A stretch of DNA of 45,164 nt, taken from assembly GCA_951800145.1 (NCBI GenBank), contig CATOJE010000026.1, forward strand, positions 1 through 45,164, given 5' to 3'. Positions 18,436-27,653 of the stretch are shown one piece after another. The notes beneath the pieces were generated by a model. It saw only the letters and a list, made by a program, of their open reading frames with translations. It searched no databases and was not told where the DNA came from. Position numbers and translations under genes: made by a program. How positions within the stretch are numbered: the stretch's first letter is position 1; each line of letters begins with the position of its first letter. The stretch is from an uncultured Lachnospiraceae bacterium (GTDB taxonomy: Bacteria; Bacillota; Clostridia; Lachnospirales; Lachnospiraceae).

Positions 18436-19407
18436 TTACAAGGTAAACTGAATCATGCAGAATACAGCGTAGGTTAATAAAAGGATCCGTCCCTGGGTCC
18501 GGGAAAGCTTTCCGCGGATCAGTGGCGGGGCGGTCATAAGAAGCATGACAGCAAACATCACTGGAAGATCCAGGATGAGAGAGGTATTGTAGCCCCAAAG
18601 GGTAGAGGTCTGGGGGATATGGAAGGGCGCCAGCGTGATAGAGATACCGCTGACCAGCACCAGATTAAAAAGATTTGCCCCAATAACATTTCCAAGGGAA
18701 AGAGCGCCGTGGCCCTTTAGCAGGGAGGTAATGGCAGTTACCAGCTCGGGCAGGGATGTGCCCAGAGCCACAAAGGTTAGTGCGATGACGGATTCCGGAA
18801 CGCCCAGGGCCTGAGCAATGAGAGTGCCGTTATCCACCAGAAGATCTGCCCCTACAGCAATCAGGGCGGCGCCGATTATCAAAAGAGCGATGTGATGGCT
18901 TAAGGATTTTTCTTCCTCTTCCTCCTCCTCCTTTTCCACCTCTTCCTCAGGGGGATTTTGTTTCATCTGCAGGATGGTGACGGTCATATAGATAAGAAAA
19001 ATCGTCAGAAAGGCAAGCCCGGAGAGCCGGTGGAAATAGCCGCTTAGATAAGCAACTCCGGCATAGAGCACGGCAGAGGCAAAAAAGAAGAGAACGGGCG
19101 TGCGCAGCGTCTTTTTTTCAATTGGCCCTGGCTTGATGGTAATGGTGATGGCTGCTATCAGAGCTGTGTTGCAGATAATGGAACCGATGGCATTGCCGTA
19201 AGCAATTTCACTGTGGCCGGTCAGGGCTGAGGTGGTAGACACCATAACCTCTGGCAAGGTGGTGCCGATGGATACAACCGTTGCACCGATGAGCAGCTCT
19301 GGCAGGCGAAATTTGCGGGCGATTCCGGTGGAGCCATCTACAAACCAATCACCACCTTTAATCAAACAAATTAGTCCTGCAGCGAAAAGCAAAATTGGAA
19401 TTAGCAT
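18436..19407 (-). CDS. Calcium/sodium antiporter (CaCA family, YrbG-like)
   Basis: A 323-aa membrane antiporter predicted to export Ca2+ in exchange for Na+ or H+. Two homologous halves each carry an alpha-repeat: GATVVSIGTTLPEVMVS near residue 40 and ALTFVALGTSLPELVTAI near 210, with the acidic residues that bind the cation. About ten membrane helices are visible, and the halves are joined by a very acidic loop (EEEVEKEEEEEEEK). ATG 19407 is chosen because TTAGGAG lies 7 nt before it; the frame from 19428 lacks a ribosome site. Its Na+ dependence would fit a cell with a Na+ ATP synthase, but the exact ion is not shown. Confidence 0.88.
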   Translation of the reverse strand: MLIPILLFAAGLICLIKGGDWFVDGSTGIARKFRLPELLIGATVVSIGTTLPEVMVSTTSALTGHSEIAYGNAIGSIICNTALIAAITITIKPGPIEKKTLRTPVLFFFASAVLYAGVAYLSGYFHRLSGLAFLTIFLIYMTVTILQMKQNPPEEEVEKEEEEEEEKSLSHHIALLIIGAALIAVGADLLVDNGTLIAQALGVPESVIALTFVALGTSLPELVTAITSLLKGHGALSLGNVIGANLFNLVLVSGISITLAPFHIPQTSTLWGYNTSLILDLPVMFAVMLLMTAPPLIRGKLSRTQGRILLLTYAVFCMIQFTL

Positions 19408-19444
19408 GTTTTTTCTCCTAACGTACATTTTTTGGTTGGTTTTA

Positions 19445-19543
19445 TTTTGAAACAGTGATATGATAAAATCACAAGTAAAGGATAGTGCTTTTTTAGAAAT
19501 GTTTCAATTAAAAACAAAGAGATATTTGTTCGATTTTGAAACA
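19445..19543. promoter_or_regulatory. Operator-like TGAAACA/TGTTTCA sites upstream of the PrpR_N regulator
   Basis: TTTTGAAACA occurs at 19445-19454 and 19534-19543, and a 17-nt near-palindrome TGTTTCAATTAAAAACA at 19500-19516. A nearly identical 17-mer occurs again before the next operon (21403-21419). These are likely binding sites for the regulator encoded here (inference). Confidence 0.5.
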
Positions 19544-19579
19544 TAAAAGCAGGAAGAAATGAGAAGGGAGAAAGAAAGG

Positions 19580-21358
19580 ATGGGTAAGAAATACAGGATT
19601 TTAGGCATTGCGCCATATCATAATTTGAGGAATGCTATGATTATGGCCGCAGAGAAATATGAGGAGATTGAAATTACAGTTTATACAGGAAATCTGGAGG
19701 ATGGGGTTCAGCTGGCTGTGCAGCATATGGGCCAGGATTTTGATCTTATTTTGTCCCGGGGCGGAACTGCAGAGATGATTCAGAAGGTGGCGTCAGTTCC
19801 GGTGGTTGAAATTCCTATATCAATTAATGATATTCTAAGAGGAATTTTGCTTTTGGAAAGCCGGGCAGAGCCATATACCATCGTGGGTTATCCGAATATT
19901 ACCCAGCCAGCCCACATCCTGTGTGAGATGATGAATTACAAAATGAATATTCTTACCATTCACCATCCCGATGAGCTGGATGAGGTACTTAAGGGGCTGA
20001 AAAGAGAAGGAAATAAGGTGATTCTGTGTGATGTGATCACAGAGATGGTAGCCCGGGAGGCTGGACTAGAGCCGATTCTGATTCTGTCAGGTCCAGAGGG
20101 AATTGAGAGCGCTATGGAATATGCGATCAACCTGTGCAATACCATACAGGAGACGAAGGCCAGGAGCCGCCTGTTTACCGAGGCGTTACAGATGCAGGGC
20201 ATGAGAACGATTATTATGAAAAGGGATGGGACTGTATTATTTTCCACCTATGATAAGGAAAATATAGCATCTGTGATCGGATATCTGCGGGATCTGGCAG
20301 AAGCTCCCCAGCCCATAGTAGCAAAAGCGTTTCACATGATTGATCATGGGCTGTACTCGATTCTGGCAGAGGAAACCGATTTTCTCGGGGAAGCCTGCTA
20401 TATATTCTGCCTGGAGCAGAATCCGTTCCCAGTAGGAGGCAGTAAGCATGGCATTCGCTTCTGGTCTTACACAGAAATATCGGTGATGTATTCCAGCAGC
20501 TTTTATTCTCTTACGGCCAGTGCAAGGCTTATGGAAGAGAAAATCAAGATGATTAACCAAAATATGGTGCCGGTCATGATTCTTGGAGAGCGGGGCTCGG
20601 GAAAAAATGAGATGGCTGCTAAGCTTTATCTGGAAAGCTCCATGCAGAAATATCCTTATGTGACCATAGACTGCCAGGTAATTAATGACCGGACCTGGAA
20701 CTATATGGTAAGCAATTATAACTCTCCCTTTAATGATCAAAACAATACCATATTTATCAGCAACATTCAGGCCTTGTCAAGGAGCCAGCAGAATCAGCTG
20801 ATGTCTCTTTTGGTGGACACGAATGCTCATAAGAGAAACCGGATCCTTTTTTCCTGCTCTCAGACTCTGGATGCAGGCGTGGAGGATCCTTCGAAAAATT
20901 TTATTGACTACCTCACCTGCACTACGATTTATATGCCGCCCTTAAGGGAGCTGGCCGATGATATCCCTAATGCATCCAGCTTATATCTGAACACCCTTAA
21001 TGTAGAATTATCCAGGCAGATTGTGGGATTTACGCCGGAAGCCATGATACTGTTAAAGGCTTATTCGTGGCCGGATAATATCCTTCAGCTTAAAAGAGTA
21101 CTGACAGAGCTGGTGATTCTCACTTCAACCGCATATATCCAGTATGACACAGTGTATCAGGCCATAGAGAAGGAAAAGCGGCAGTATGTACCCGTTAGCT
21201 CCGCTGCCTTTGACTATGACCGCCCGCTCAATGAGATGACACGTGAGATCATCAAGGTGGTTTTGTCTCAGTGCGGCGGCAATCAGACATTAGCAGCAAG
21301 GAGGCTTGGCATTGGGCGGACTACCTTGTGGAGATACCTGAATGAAGGAAACCAATAG
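19580..21358 (+). CDS. PrpR_N-domain transcriptional regulator with degenerate AAA+ and Fis-type HTH
   Basis: A 592-aa regulator. Residues ~1-170 match the PrpR N-terminal sensor domain (GTAEMIQKVASVPVVEIPIS). Residues ~300-510 resemble the AAA+ domain of bacterial enhancer-binding proteins, with Walker A-like GERGSGKNEM near 335, but the GAFTGA sigma-54 contact motif is missing and Walker B is weak. The C-terminal ~40 residues form a Fis-type HTH (CGGNQTLAARRLGIGRTTLWRYL). It probably works without sigma-54, as activator or repressor of the downstream acid-sugar operon. ATG 19580 gives the natural family N-terminus; an in-frame ATG at 19559 after AGGAAG is also possible. It is divergent from the antiporter gene. 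Confidence 0.85.
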   Translation: MGKKYRILGIAPYHNLRNAMIMAAEKYEEIEITVYTGNLEDGVQLAVQHMGQDFDLILSRGGTAEMIQKVASVPVVEIPISINDILRGILLLESRAEPYTIVGYPNITQPAHILCEMMNYKMNILTIHHPDELDEVLKGLKREGNKVILCDVITEMVAREAGLEPILILSGPEGIESAMEYAINLCNTIQETKARSRLFTEALQMQGMRTIIMKRDGTVLFSTYDKENIASVIGYLRDLAEAPQPIVAKAFHMIDHGLYSILAEETDFLGEACYIFCLEQNPFPVGGSKHGIRFWSYTEISVMYSSSFYSLTASARLMEEKIKMINQNMVPVMILGERGSGKNEMAAKLYLESSMQKYPYVTIDCQVINDRTWNYMVSNYNSPFNDQNNTIFISNIQALSRSQQNQLMSLLVDTNAHKRNRILFSCSQTLDAGVEDPSKNFIDYLTCTTIYMPPLRELADDIPNASSLYLNTLNVELSRQIVGFTPEAMILLKAYSWPDNILQLKRVLTELVILTSTAYIQYDTVYQAIEKEKRQYVPVSSAAFDYDRPLNEMTREIIKVVLSQCGGNQTLAARRLGIGRTTLWRYLNEGNQ

Positions 21359-21402
21359 GGCCGGATAATAAACTAATTCTAAAATTCGTTGAAAATCAAT
21401 AT

Positions 21403-21419
21403 TGTTTCAAATTAAAACA
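21403..21419. promoter_or_regulatory. Operator-like near-palindrome upstream of the acid-sugar operon
   Basis: TGTTTCAAATTAAAACA matches the 17-mer upstream of the regulator gene at 15 of 17 positions. It lies 19 nt before the -35 element. A further half-site AAATGAAACA is at 21513-21522, downstream of the promoter. Confidence 0.5.
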
Positions 21420-21437
21420 TATATAGTGATAATTTTC

Positions 21438-21466
21438 TTGAAAGATTCTTAAATCCCTGGTATTAT
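21438..21466 (+). promoter_or_regulatory. Promoter of the acid-sugar operon
   Basis: TTGAAA (21438-21443), 17-nt spacer, TATTAT (21461-21466). This SigA-type promoter fits a regulator that lacks the sigma-54 contact motif. Confidence 0.7.
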
Positions 21467-21542
21467 TAAACACACAAAGAAAAAAAGAGAAAGACCTGAA
21501 CTAATAGTTCTAAAATGAAACAGTCGGAGGTGATAGAACACC

Positions 21543-22811
21543 ATGATCAAACTTCTTGTAATATCAGATGATTTTACAGGAGCTCTTGATACTGGAGTAC
21601 AATTTGCAGGAAAGGGTATCATGACAAAGGTCCTGGGGTATGTTCCCCAGGACCATGAGATACTGAGGCGGCTGCAGGTGCAAGTGCTGGTGGTGGATGC
21701 CCAGACAAGACATCTGGAAAGCAGCAAAGCATATCAGAGGGTCTGGAGGCTGGTAAAAAGCGCCAAGGATGCAGGAATCTCCTATATTTATAAAAAAACA
21801 GATTCCGGCCTGCGGGGAAATATTGGAAAAGAGCTGGAAGCGGCGCTTACAGCAAGCGGAGAACGGTATCTTACCTTTATCCCGGCACTGCCAGAAATGG
21901 ATCGGATTACGGTGGGGGGAGTCCACTATATCCAGGGAATTCCCATACACAAAAGCGCCTTTGGGCGTGATCCCTTTGAACCAGTTCAGTCCGCCTGGGT
22001 GAAGGATTTATTTCAGGATGTATCCGTCAAAATAGCATCCTACGAGGAAAGCAGACATTATGAGCGGGGAAGAGAGCCGGAAATCGGCATTTTTGACGCA
22101 GCAAGCCAGACACAGATAGAGGTGATAGCCGAAGACTTGATGAAACAAAACCGGTTAGGCGTGATGGCAGGGTGTGCAGGCTTCGCCTCTGCATTAGGGG
22201 ACTTCCTTAAGCTGGAAAGAGAAGAAGTGGCTCATCCATTGGTAACCAGGCGAATGCTTATTATCTGCGGAAGCATTAACGAGATTACCAGGCAGCAGAT
22301 TGATTATGCAGAAGAGCATGGAATGAAACGGGTTACCATGACGCCAAAACAGCAGCTTGCTCCTGGATATCTGGATTCAGAAGAGGGGAGAAGATGGCTG
22401 CAGGGCTTAAAGGAAGATTGCGAGGCAGGAATTACCTGTATTGTTGAGACCGGGATCTCCCATATGGAACGGGTGGCAGAATATCGGAGGCTGAATCAGA
22501 TCCCACTGGAACAGGCGCGCGAGACTATTTCTAAAACCTTAGGGGAGGTATTAAAGCAGCTGCTGGAAATGGGGCTGGAGGCTACATTGATGATTATCGG
22601 AGGAGACACACTGGCAGGCTTTATTCATGAAATGCAGTGCAGTGAGATCACCATTTACCGGGAGCTGGAACAGGGAACGGTTCTCTCATCCATAAAGGCA
22701 GAAGGAAGAGAGCAGTGGATTATCTCAAAATCCGGAGGGTTTGGAAATCCGGAGCTTTTGATGAAGGTGGATCAGCTGGTGAAGCATAATGTTTCTGAGC
22801 TGACAACTTAA
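21543..22811 (+). CDS. Four-carbon acid sugar kinase family protein (DUF1537; OtnK/DtnK type)
   Basis: A 422-aa ATP-dependent kinase of the DUF1537 family, which phosphorylates four-carbon acid sugars such as D-threonate, L-threonate or D-erythronate on O4. N-terminal motifs are SDDFTGALDTGVQFA and KKTDSGLRGNIGKELEA; the C-terminal nucleotide domain has GGDTLAGFIHEM. Length is normal. It is the first gene of an operon with a PdxA-type dehydrogenase. In characterised D-threonate pathways that pair converts the acid to a 4-phosphate and then to dihydroxyacetone phosphate. Substrate stereochemistry cannot be read from sequence. Confidence 0.88.
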   Translation: MIKLLVISDDFTGALDTGVQFAGKGIMTKVLGYVPQDHEILRRLQVQVLVVDAQTRHLESSKAYQRVWRLVKSAKDAGISYIYKKTDSGLRGNIGKELEAALTASGERYLTFIPALPEMDRITVGGVHYIQGIPIHKSAFGRDPFEPVQSAWVKDLFQDVSVKIASYEESRHYERGREPEIGIFDAASQTQIEVIAEDLMKQNRLGVMAGCAGFASALGDFLKLEREEVAHPLVTRRMLIICGSINEITRQQIDYAEEHGMKRVTMTPKQQLAPGYLDSEEGRRWLQGLKEDCEAGITCIVETGISHMERVAEYRRLNQIPLEQARETISKTLGEVLKQLLEMGLEATLMIIGGDTLAGFIHEMQCSEITIYRELEQGTVLSSIKAEGREQWIISKSGGFGNPELLMKVDQLVKHNVSELTT

Positions 22812-22838
22812 ATTTATAGGAAACAGGGAGGAAGAAAT

Positions 22839-24005
22839 ATGCTGGAACAATATTCTCTTTCCATGCCAGGAGCAGTGTACAGCGGCAAGGGGGCTCTAGG
22901 CAGGATTCGGGAGCTTACGGAGGGAAGGTTTAAAAGGGCTGCGGTATTTACAGACAGAGGTGTAGAGCAGGCCGGACTTTTAAAGCTTCCTATGGAGCAG
23001 CTAAAGAAGGCGGGAGTGGATACGGTTGTGATAACCGACCTTCCCGCGGAGCCGGATTGCGATGCGGCTCAGGAGATAGTAGATACGTTCCGCCAGACCG
23101 GTGCAGACTTAATCGTTGCAGTGGGCGGCGGAAGTGTCATGGATGTGGCAAAGCTGGCGTCTATTACGGCAGGAGGCGCTCCGTCTGTGAGAGAGCTTTT
23201 GGAGAATCCGGGGCTTGGAAGAAAGAGTGTTCAAACCCTTATGATTCCCACCACAGGGGGAACTGGATCTGAGGCGACGATGAACAGCATTGTAGCAGTA
23301 CCGGAGAGGCAGCTGAAGGTAGGCATTGTAAACCGGGAAATGATGCCGGATATGGTGATTCTGGATGGCAGCCTGCTGAAACATCTTCCAAAGAAAATCG
23401 CGGCATCCACAGGAATCGATGCCCTGGCTCATGCGGTGGAATGCTTTACCTCCAATAAGGCGAATCCCTTCAGCAATCTTTTTGCAAAGGAAGCAGCCAG
23501 GCTGATCTTCCATAATATCCAGGCGGCCTGTGAGGATCCTGAGGCAGAGGAGGCTAAGACGAATATGCTGATCGCCGCATTTTATGCAGGTGTGGCGATT
23601 TCCGCCTCGGGAACTACAGCGGTTCATGCCTTATCCTACCCTTTGGGCGGAAAGTATCATATCCCTCACGGTGTTTCAAACGCCATGCTGCTGCTTCCGG
23701 TGATGCGCTTTAATGAGCCGGCATGCAGGAAAGAATTTGCAGAGCTCTATGATGCCATAACCGGGGAGGGCATAGAAGATTCTGCTATGACGGAAGAGGA
23801 AAAAGCGGATAAGCTCCTTAACCGTATGGGAGAGATCATCCGAAGCCTGGAGATTCCCTCCTCCCTGTCTGCATTTGGAATCGGCGCGGAAGCATTAGAA
23901 GAGCTGGTGGAGGCAGGGCTGGATGTGAAGCGGCTTCTGAATAATAATAAAAGAGAAATCAGCTGCGAGGATGCCCGCGGGCTTTATCTGGAAATCATGC
24001 GTTAG
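22839..24005 (+). CDS. Iron-containing alcohol dehydrogenase
   Basis: A 388-aa NAD(P)-dependent group III alcohol dehydrogenase. The cofactor motif GGGSVMDVAK lies near residue 97 and PTTGGTGSEAT near 138. Metal ligands are in GIDALAHAVECF (Asp, His) and in HALSYPLGGKYHIPHG (two His). In this operon it probably oxidises or reduces a hydroxy or aldehyde intermediate of acid-sugar breakdown; such enzymes are broad and the substrate is open. It follows the kinase by 27 nt with GGGAGGAAG as ribosome site. Confidence 0.9.
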   Translation: MLEQYSLSMPGAVYSGKGALGRIRELTEGRFKRAAVFTDRGVEQAGLLKLPMEQLKKAGVDTVVITDLPAEPDCDAAQEIVDTFRQTGADLIVAVGGGSVMDVAKLASITAGGAPSVRELLENPGLGRKSVQTLMIPTTGGTGSEATMNSIVAVPERQLKVGIVNREMMPDMVILDGSLLKHLPKKIAASTGIDALAHAVECFTSNKANPFSNLFAKEAARLIFHNIQAACEDPEAEEAKTNMLIAAFYAGVAISASGTTAVHALSYPLGGKYHIPHGVSNAMLLLPVMRFNEPACRKEFAELYDAITGEGIEDSAMTEEEKADKLLNRMGEIIRSLEIPSSLSAFGIGAEALEELVEAGLDVKRLLNNNKREISCEDARGLYLEIMR

Positions 24006-24049
24006 CCTTGTAGGAAAGGGGCAGGCTGGAAAGGAAAAGGTGAATCGAA

Positions 24050-24946
24050 ATGGCTGTTTTAAGAGGAATTATTCCTCCTGTCATCACTCCGATGAATGAG
24101 GATGAATCGATTAATGAGCAGGAGCTGAGGAATCAGGTAAACCGTCTGATTCAGGCAGGAGTCCACGGACTCTTTCCCTTTGGGACAAACGGTGAAAGCT
24201 ACATATTAAGTGAAAAGGAAAAAGAACAGGTTTTATCCATCGTGGTACAGGAAAACAGAGGAAGAGTCCCAGTCTATGCGGGAAGCGGGTGTGTCGGGAC
24301 TAAGGATACCATCCGGATGTCTCAGATGGCAGAAGCTCTGGGCGCAGATGTTCTCTCTGTGATTACCCCATGGTTTGCGAAAGCGTCAGATGAGGAGCTA
24401 TATGATCATTACTGTGCAGTGGCAAGCGCTGTTACGATTCCAGTGGTGCTCTATAATATCCCAGCCAGGACAGGAAACAGCCTGTCTCCGGCACTGGTAG
24501 AGCGCCTGTCTGCAGTGGATAATATCGTCGGCGTCAAGGATTCCAGCGGCAACTTTGATAATATGCTCCAGTATCTGGAGAGAACCAGAGAGAAAGGTGA
24601 TTTCGTCGTTCTCTCCGGCAATGACTCTCTGATTTACTGGAACCTGCTGGCAGGGGGAAGCGGAGGAATCGCCGGCTGTGCCAATGTTTATCCGGAGACC
24701 ATGACAGCGATCTATGAGCGGTTTATGAAGGGTGACCTGGAGGGGGCCAGAAAAGCCCAGGATTCCATCCGCTCCTTCCGGAACTGCTTTCAATACGGAA
24801 ATCCTAATACCATCGTAAAAGCAGCGGTTGGGATGCTGGGATACCCGGTTGGAAAATGCTGTGCGCCCTTTGACCAGATACCGCCCCAGGGTCTGGAGGC
24901 CATAAGGCGTGTTATTGATGAGAACCGGGAGCTGGGGATGAAGTAG
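24050..24946 (+). CDS. DHDPS/N-acetylneuraminate lyase family aldolase
   Basis: A 298-aa class I (Schiff base) aldolase or dehydratase. Key residues are K163 in VGVKDSSGN, Y135 in LYNIPARTG and the carboxylate-binding GTNGES motif near residue 46. The family includes DapA, NanA and 2-keto-3-deoxy-acid aldolases. The catabolic operon, its regulator and the lack of lysine genes argue against DapA and for cleavage of a 2-keto acid yielding pyruvate. The substrate cannot be named from sequence. Confidence 0.88.
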   Translation: MAVLRGIIPPVITPMNEDESINEQELRNQVNRLIQAGVHGLFPFGTNGESYILSEKEKEQVLSIVVQENRGRVPVYAGSGCVGTKDTIRMSQMAEALGADVLSVITPWFAKASDEELYDHYCAVASAVTIPVVLYNIPARTGNSLSPALVERLSAVDNIVGVKDSSGNFDNMLQYLERTREKGDFVVLSGNDSLIYWNLLAGGSGGIAGCANVYPETMTAIYERFMKGDLEGARKAQDSIRSFRNCFQYGNPNTIVKAAVGMLGYPVGKCCAPFDQIPPQGLEAIRRVIDENRELGMK

Positions 24947-24961
24947 AAAGGAACAGAGAAC

Positions 24962-25987
24962 ATGAAACCTTTGATTGGCATTACACTTGGGGATCCGGCG
25001 GGAATCGGGCCGGAGATTACAGTGAAGGCGCTGACGGATCACCCTATATATGAAACCTGCCGCCCCCTGGTGATCGGGGATGCCGGCATATTAAAGAATG
25101 CAGCCCGGATGGTGGGAAGGGAAGGAATCGAGATCCATTCCATCGAAAAGCCTTCGGAAGGGTTTTACCGCCCTGGCTGTATCGACATTATCGATATGAA
25201 GGTGGCAGATCCGGAAAAGCTTCCCATGGGCAAGGTATCCGCCATGGCAGGGGAAGCGGCCTTCCAATATGTGAAAAAGGTCATTGAGCTGGCTATGGCC
25301 GGCCAGGTGGATGCAACTGTAACCAATGCCTTAAATAAAGAGGCGATTAATCTGGCCGGGCGGCATTACTCCGGACATACGGAGATCTATGCGGAGTTTA
25401 CCGGTACGGATAAGTATACCATGATGCTGGCCCATAAGAACCTGCGGGTGGTGCATGTGTCCACCCATGTTTCCCTCCGGGAGGCATGTGATCGGGCGAA
25501 AAAGCCCCGGATTCTGGAGGTTATCCGGATCGCCAATCAGGCTTGTAAGGATATGGGGATCAAGGAGCCGCGGGTGGGTGTTGCCGGCCTGAATCCTCAC
25601 TGCGGTGAAAATGGCCTGTTTGGAAAGGAAGAGATAGATGAGATTATGCCGGCAGTGGAAGCGGCAAGGGCAGAGGGCATCCAGGCAGAGGGCCCGATTC
25701 CTGCGGATACCATATTTTCAAAGGCCAGGGGAGGATGGTATGATATTGTGGTAGCTATGTACCACGATCAGGGCCATATTCCCTTAAAGGTGGTAGGTTT
25801 TGTCTACAACCAGGAGGAAGGGAAATGGGATGCAGTGGAAGGGGTGAATATTACCCTGGGACTGCCCATTATCCGAACCAGCGTGGATCATGGAACCGCC
25901 TTTGACCAGGCGGGCAGCGGAAAGGCCAATGAGCTTAGCCTGCTAAATGCCATCGAGTATGCGGTAAACTTTGCAAGGAGCAGATAA
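24962..25987 (+). CDS. pdxA: PdxA-family 4-phospho-acid dehydrogenase (PdxA2-like)
   Basis: A 341-aa NAD-dependent dehydrogenase and decarboxylase of the PdxA family. Motifs: GDPAGIGPEI at the N-terminus, SGHTEIYAEFTG with the first metal His, VAGLNPHCGENGLFG, VAMYHDQGHIPLKV and IRTSVDHGTAFDQAGSG with the other metal ligands. True PdxA acts in vitamin B6 synthesis. Next to a DUF1537 kinase, the PdxA2 subgroup instead oxidises 4-phospho-threonate or erythronate and releases CO2 to give dihydroxyacetone phosphate. The operon context supports PdxA2 (inference). Confidence 0.88.
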   Translation: MKPLIGITLGDPAGIGPEITVKALTDHPIYETCRPLVIGDAGILKNAARMVGREGIEIHSIEKPSEGFYRPGCIDIIDMKVADPEKLPMGKVSAMAGEAAFQYVKKVIELAMAGQVDATVTNALNKEAINLAGRHYSGHTEIYAEFTGTDKYTMMLAHKNLRVVHVSTHVSLREACDRAKKPRILEVIRIANQACKDMGIKEPRVGVAGLNPHCGENGLFGKEEIDEIMPAVEAARAEGIQAEGPIPADTIFSKARGGWYDIVVAMYHDQGHIPLKVVGFVYNQEEGKWDAVEGVNITLGLPIIRTSVDHGTAFDQAGSGKANELSLLNAIEYAVNFARSR

Positions 25988-26022
25988 TAAATAATTTATT
26001 TTATATAAGGAGGAGAACATCT

Positions 26023-27633
26023 ATGAGAAAGAGAATGATATCAGTGATTCTGACAGCAGCTATGATCGGAACCATGCTTGCCGGCTGCGGAGGCAAGACC
26101 GATTCCAAGGGAGGCGGGGCAGGACAAGCGGAGCAGGCCGGCGGCGAAGGCTCCAGCGCCGATGGCAACAGCTACACCATGTTTATGCGGAATACCTATG
26201 TGAATTGGATTAAAGAGCTGAAGTGGTATGATGCGGCAGAGGCCAATACGGGGATCCATGTAGAGTATGTGGAGGGGCCAGACGACTTTAACGACGTATA
26301 CTCGGAAATTGATCAGCGGATTATTTCTAACACCCTTCCAGACGCGGTGATGACCAAGCTGGCCCAGACCAATGTTTACGGGCCCCAGGGCGCCTTTGCG
26401 GATCTGGCCCCCTATATTAAGCAATACGCTCCCAATTTACAGAAATATATTGATGAGAATCCGGATTACGCGGCGCTGGTTACCGACGAAAACGGGGCCA
26501 TTTACGGCCTGGTAAAGGAATCTCCGATTTTCACCGATTATCTGGGATATCGTGCGGATCACCTGGAAAAGGCGGGGATCGATCCGGCTTCCATCAAGAC
26601 GGTGGATGATTTTACCGAGACCATGCGCGCGCTGAAAGAGTTTTACGGAAAGGATAATCCGAATTATTATCCATTAGACGGAAGAGAAAATCCCATCCGC
26701 TTTGCCGCCTGGTTTGATTGCCCCAGCAATATTTCCGCAGAGGAATCCAATGGTATCTACATCGATCACCAGAAGGACGGTTCCCTGGATATTATGGATG
26801 AGAACGCCTACACCATGGTGGAAACCATGAAGGCCTGGTATGATGAAGGCCTGATCAACCCGGAATTTGCTGCTAATACCCGTACCGAGGGCGACTGGGA
26901 AGCAGCGATGATTAACGGAAATGCCACCTTTATGTATGACTATTACAACCGGGCAGAGTGGTTTATGGCAAATGGCGGCAAGGATGCAGATCCGGATTAC
27001 CAGATGGGCGTTTTGGATATGTTCCAGGACGAAAACGGGAATATCCTGAAGGGAACCAGCTGCTGTAAATATAAAGAAGACTGTGTTACCGCAGTAAATG
27101 CACAGTGCAGCGAAGAGAAAATTAAGACCATCCTTACCTTTATTGACTATTTTTACACAGAGGAAGGCATGATTGTCGCCAACTATGGTGTAGAAGGAGA
27201 AAGCTTTAAGACAGAAAGCGACGGATCGAAGACCTTTATCGTAGACTATGCTGCCGAGGAGGCTACCCCGGAGGGAGAAAAGAGATGGTCCTTCTTAGGC
27301 GACCGGTTTACCGTATGCAGGCCCATTGACAATGAAGCGTTTTTCGCCTGGAATTCTCCTCTGATTGCAGAGGCGGCAGAGCGGATCAATACCGATGAAA
27401 ATGTAATGAAGGCATACAATCTGAAATATACCGTAGAACAGACCGAAGAATTATCCAACCTGGTTGCCACCGTTTTTGACGCGGAGATTGCCGGCATCGT
27501 ATCCTTTGTAACTGGGAACAAGGAATTTAGCGCGGATGCGTGGAAGGCCTTCCAGGACGAGATGAACGGCCTTGGGCTTTCCCGTATTGAGGAAATTCAG
27601 CTGGAGGCTTATCACGCAACCTTCGGGAATTAA
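26023..27633 (+). CDS. Extracellular solute-binding lipoprotein (CUT1-type sugar ABC importer)
   Basis: A 536-aa lipoprotein with signal peptide MRKRMISVILTAAMIGTM and lipobox LAGC (C22). A low-complexity Gly/Ala/Ser linker of about 25 residues leads to a family 1 binding domain like those of LplA/YtcQ, which are longer than maltose-binding types. With the two permeases it forms a CUT1 importer, presumably for the glycoside or conjugate processed by this operon. It follows pdxA by 35 nt after AAGGAGGAG. Confidence 0.88.
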   Translation: MRKRMISVILTAAMIGTMLAGCGGKTDSKGGGAGQAEQAGGEGSSADGNSYTMFMRNTYVNWIKELKWYDAAEANTGIHVEYVEGPDDFNDVYSEIDQRIISNTLPDAVMTKLAQTNVYGPQGAFADLAPYIKQYAPNLQKYIDENPDYAALVTDENGAIYGLVKESPIFTDYLGYRADHLEKAGIDPASIKTVDDFTETMRALKEFYGKDNPNYYPLDGRENPIRFAAWFDCPSNISAEESNGIYIDHQKDGSLDIMDENAYTMVETMKAWYDEGLINPEFAANTRTEGDWEAAMINGNATFMYDYYNRAEWFMANGGKDADPDYQMGVLDMFQDENGNILKGTSCCKYKEDCVTAVNAQCSEEKIKTILTFIDYFYTEEGMIVANYGVEGESFKTESDGSKTFIVDYAAEEATPEGEKRWSFLGDRFTVCRPIDNEAFFAWNSPLIAEAAERINTDENVMKAYNLKYTVEQTEELSNLVATVFDAEIAGIVSFVTGNKEFSADAWKAFQDEMNGLGLSRIEEIQLEAYHATFGN

Positions 27634-27653
27634 ATACGGAAAGGAGAGTTAAG

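Noticed and set aside
19580-21358. Sigma-54-dependent activator
   Set aside because: The GAFTGA loop is missing and no -24/-12 promoter was seen; the operon has a SigA-type promoter.
24050-24946. DapA of lysine biosynthesis
   Set aside because: The gene lies in a regulated catabolic operon with an importer and a four-carbon acid kinase; no lysine genes are near.
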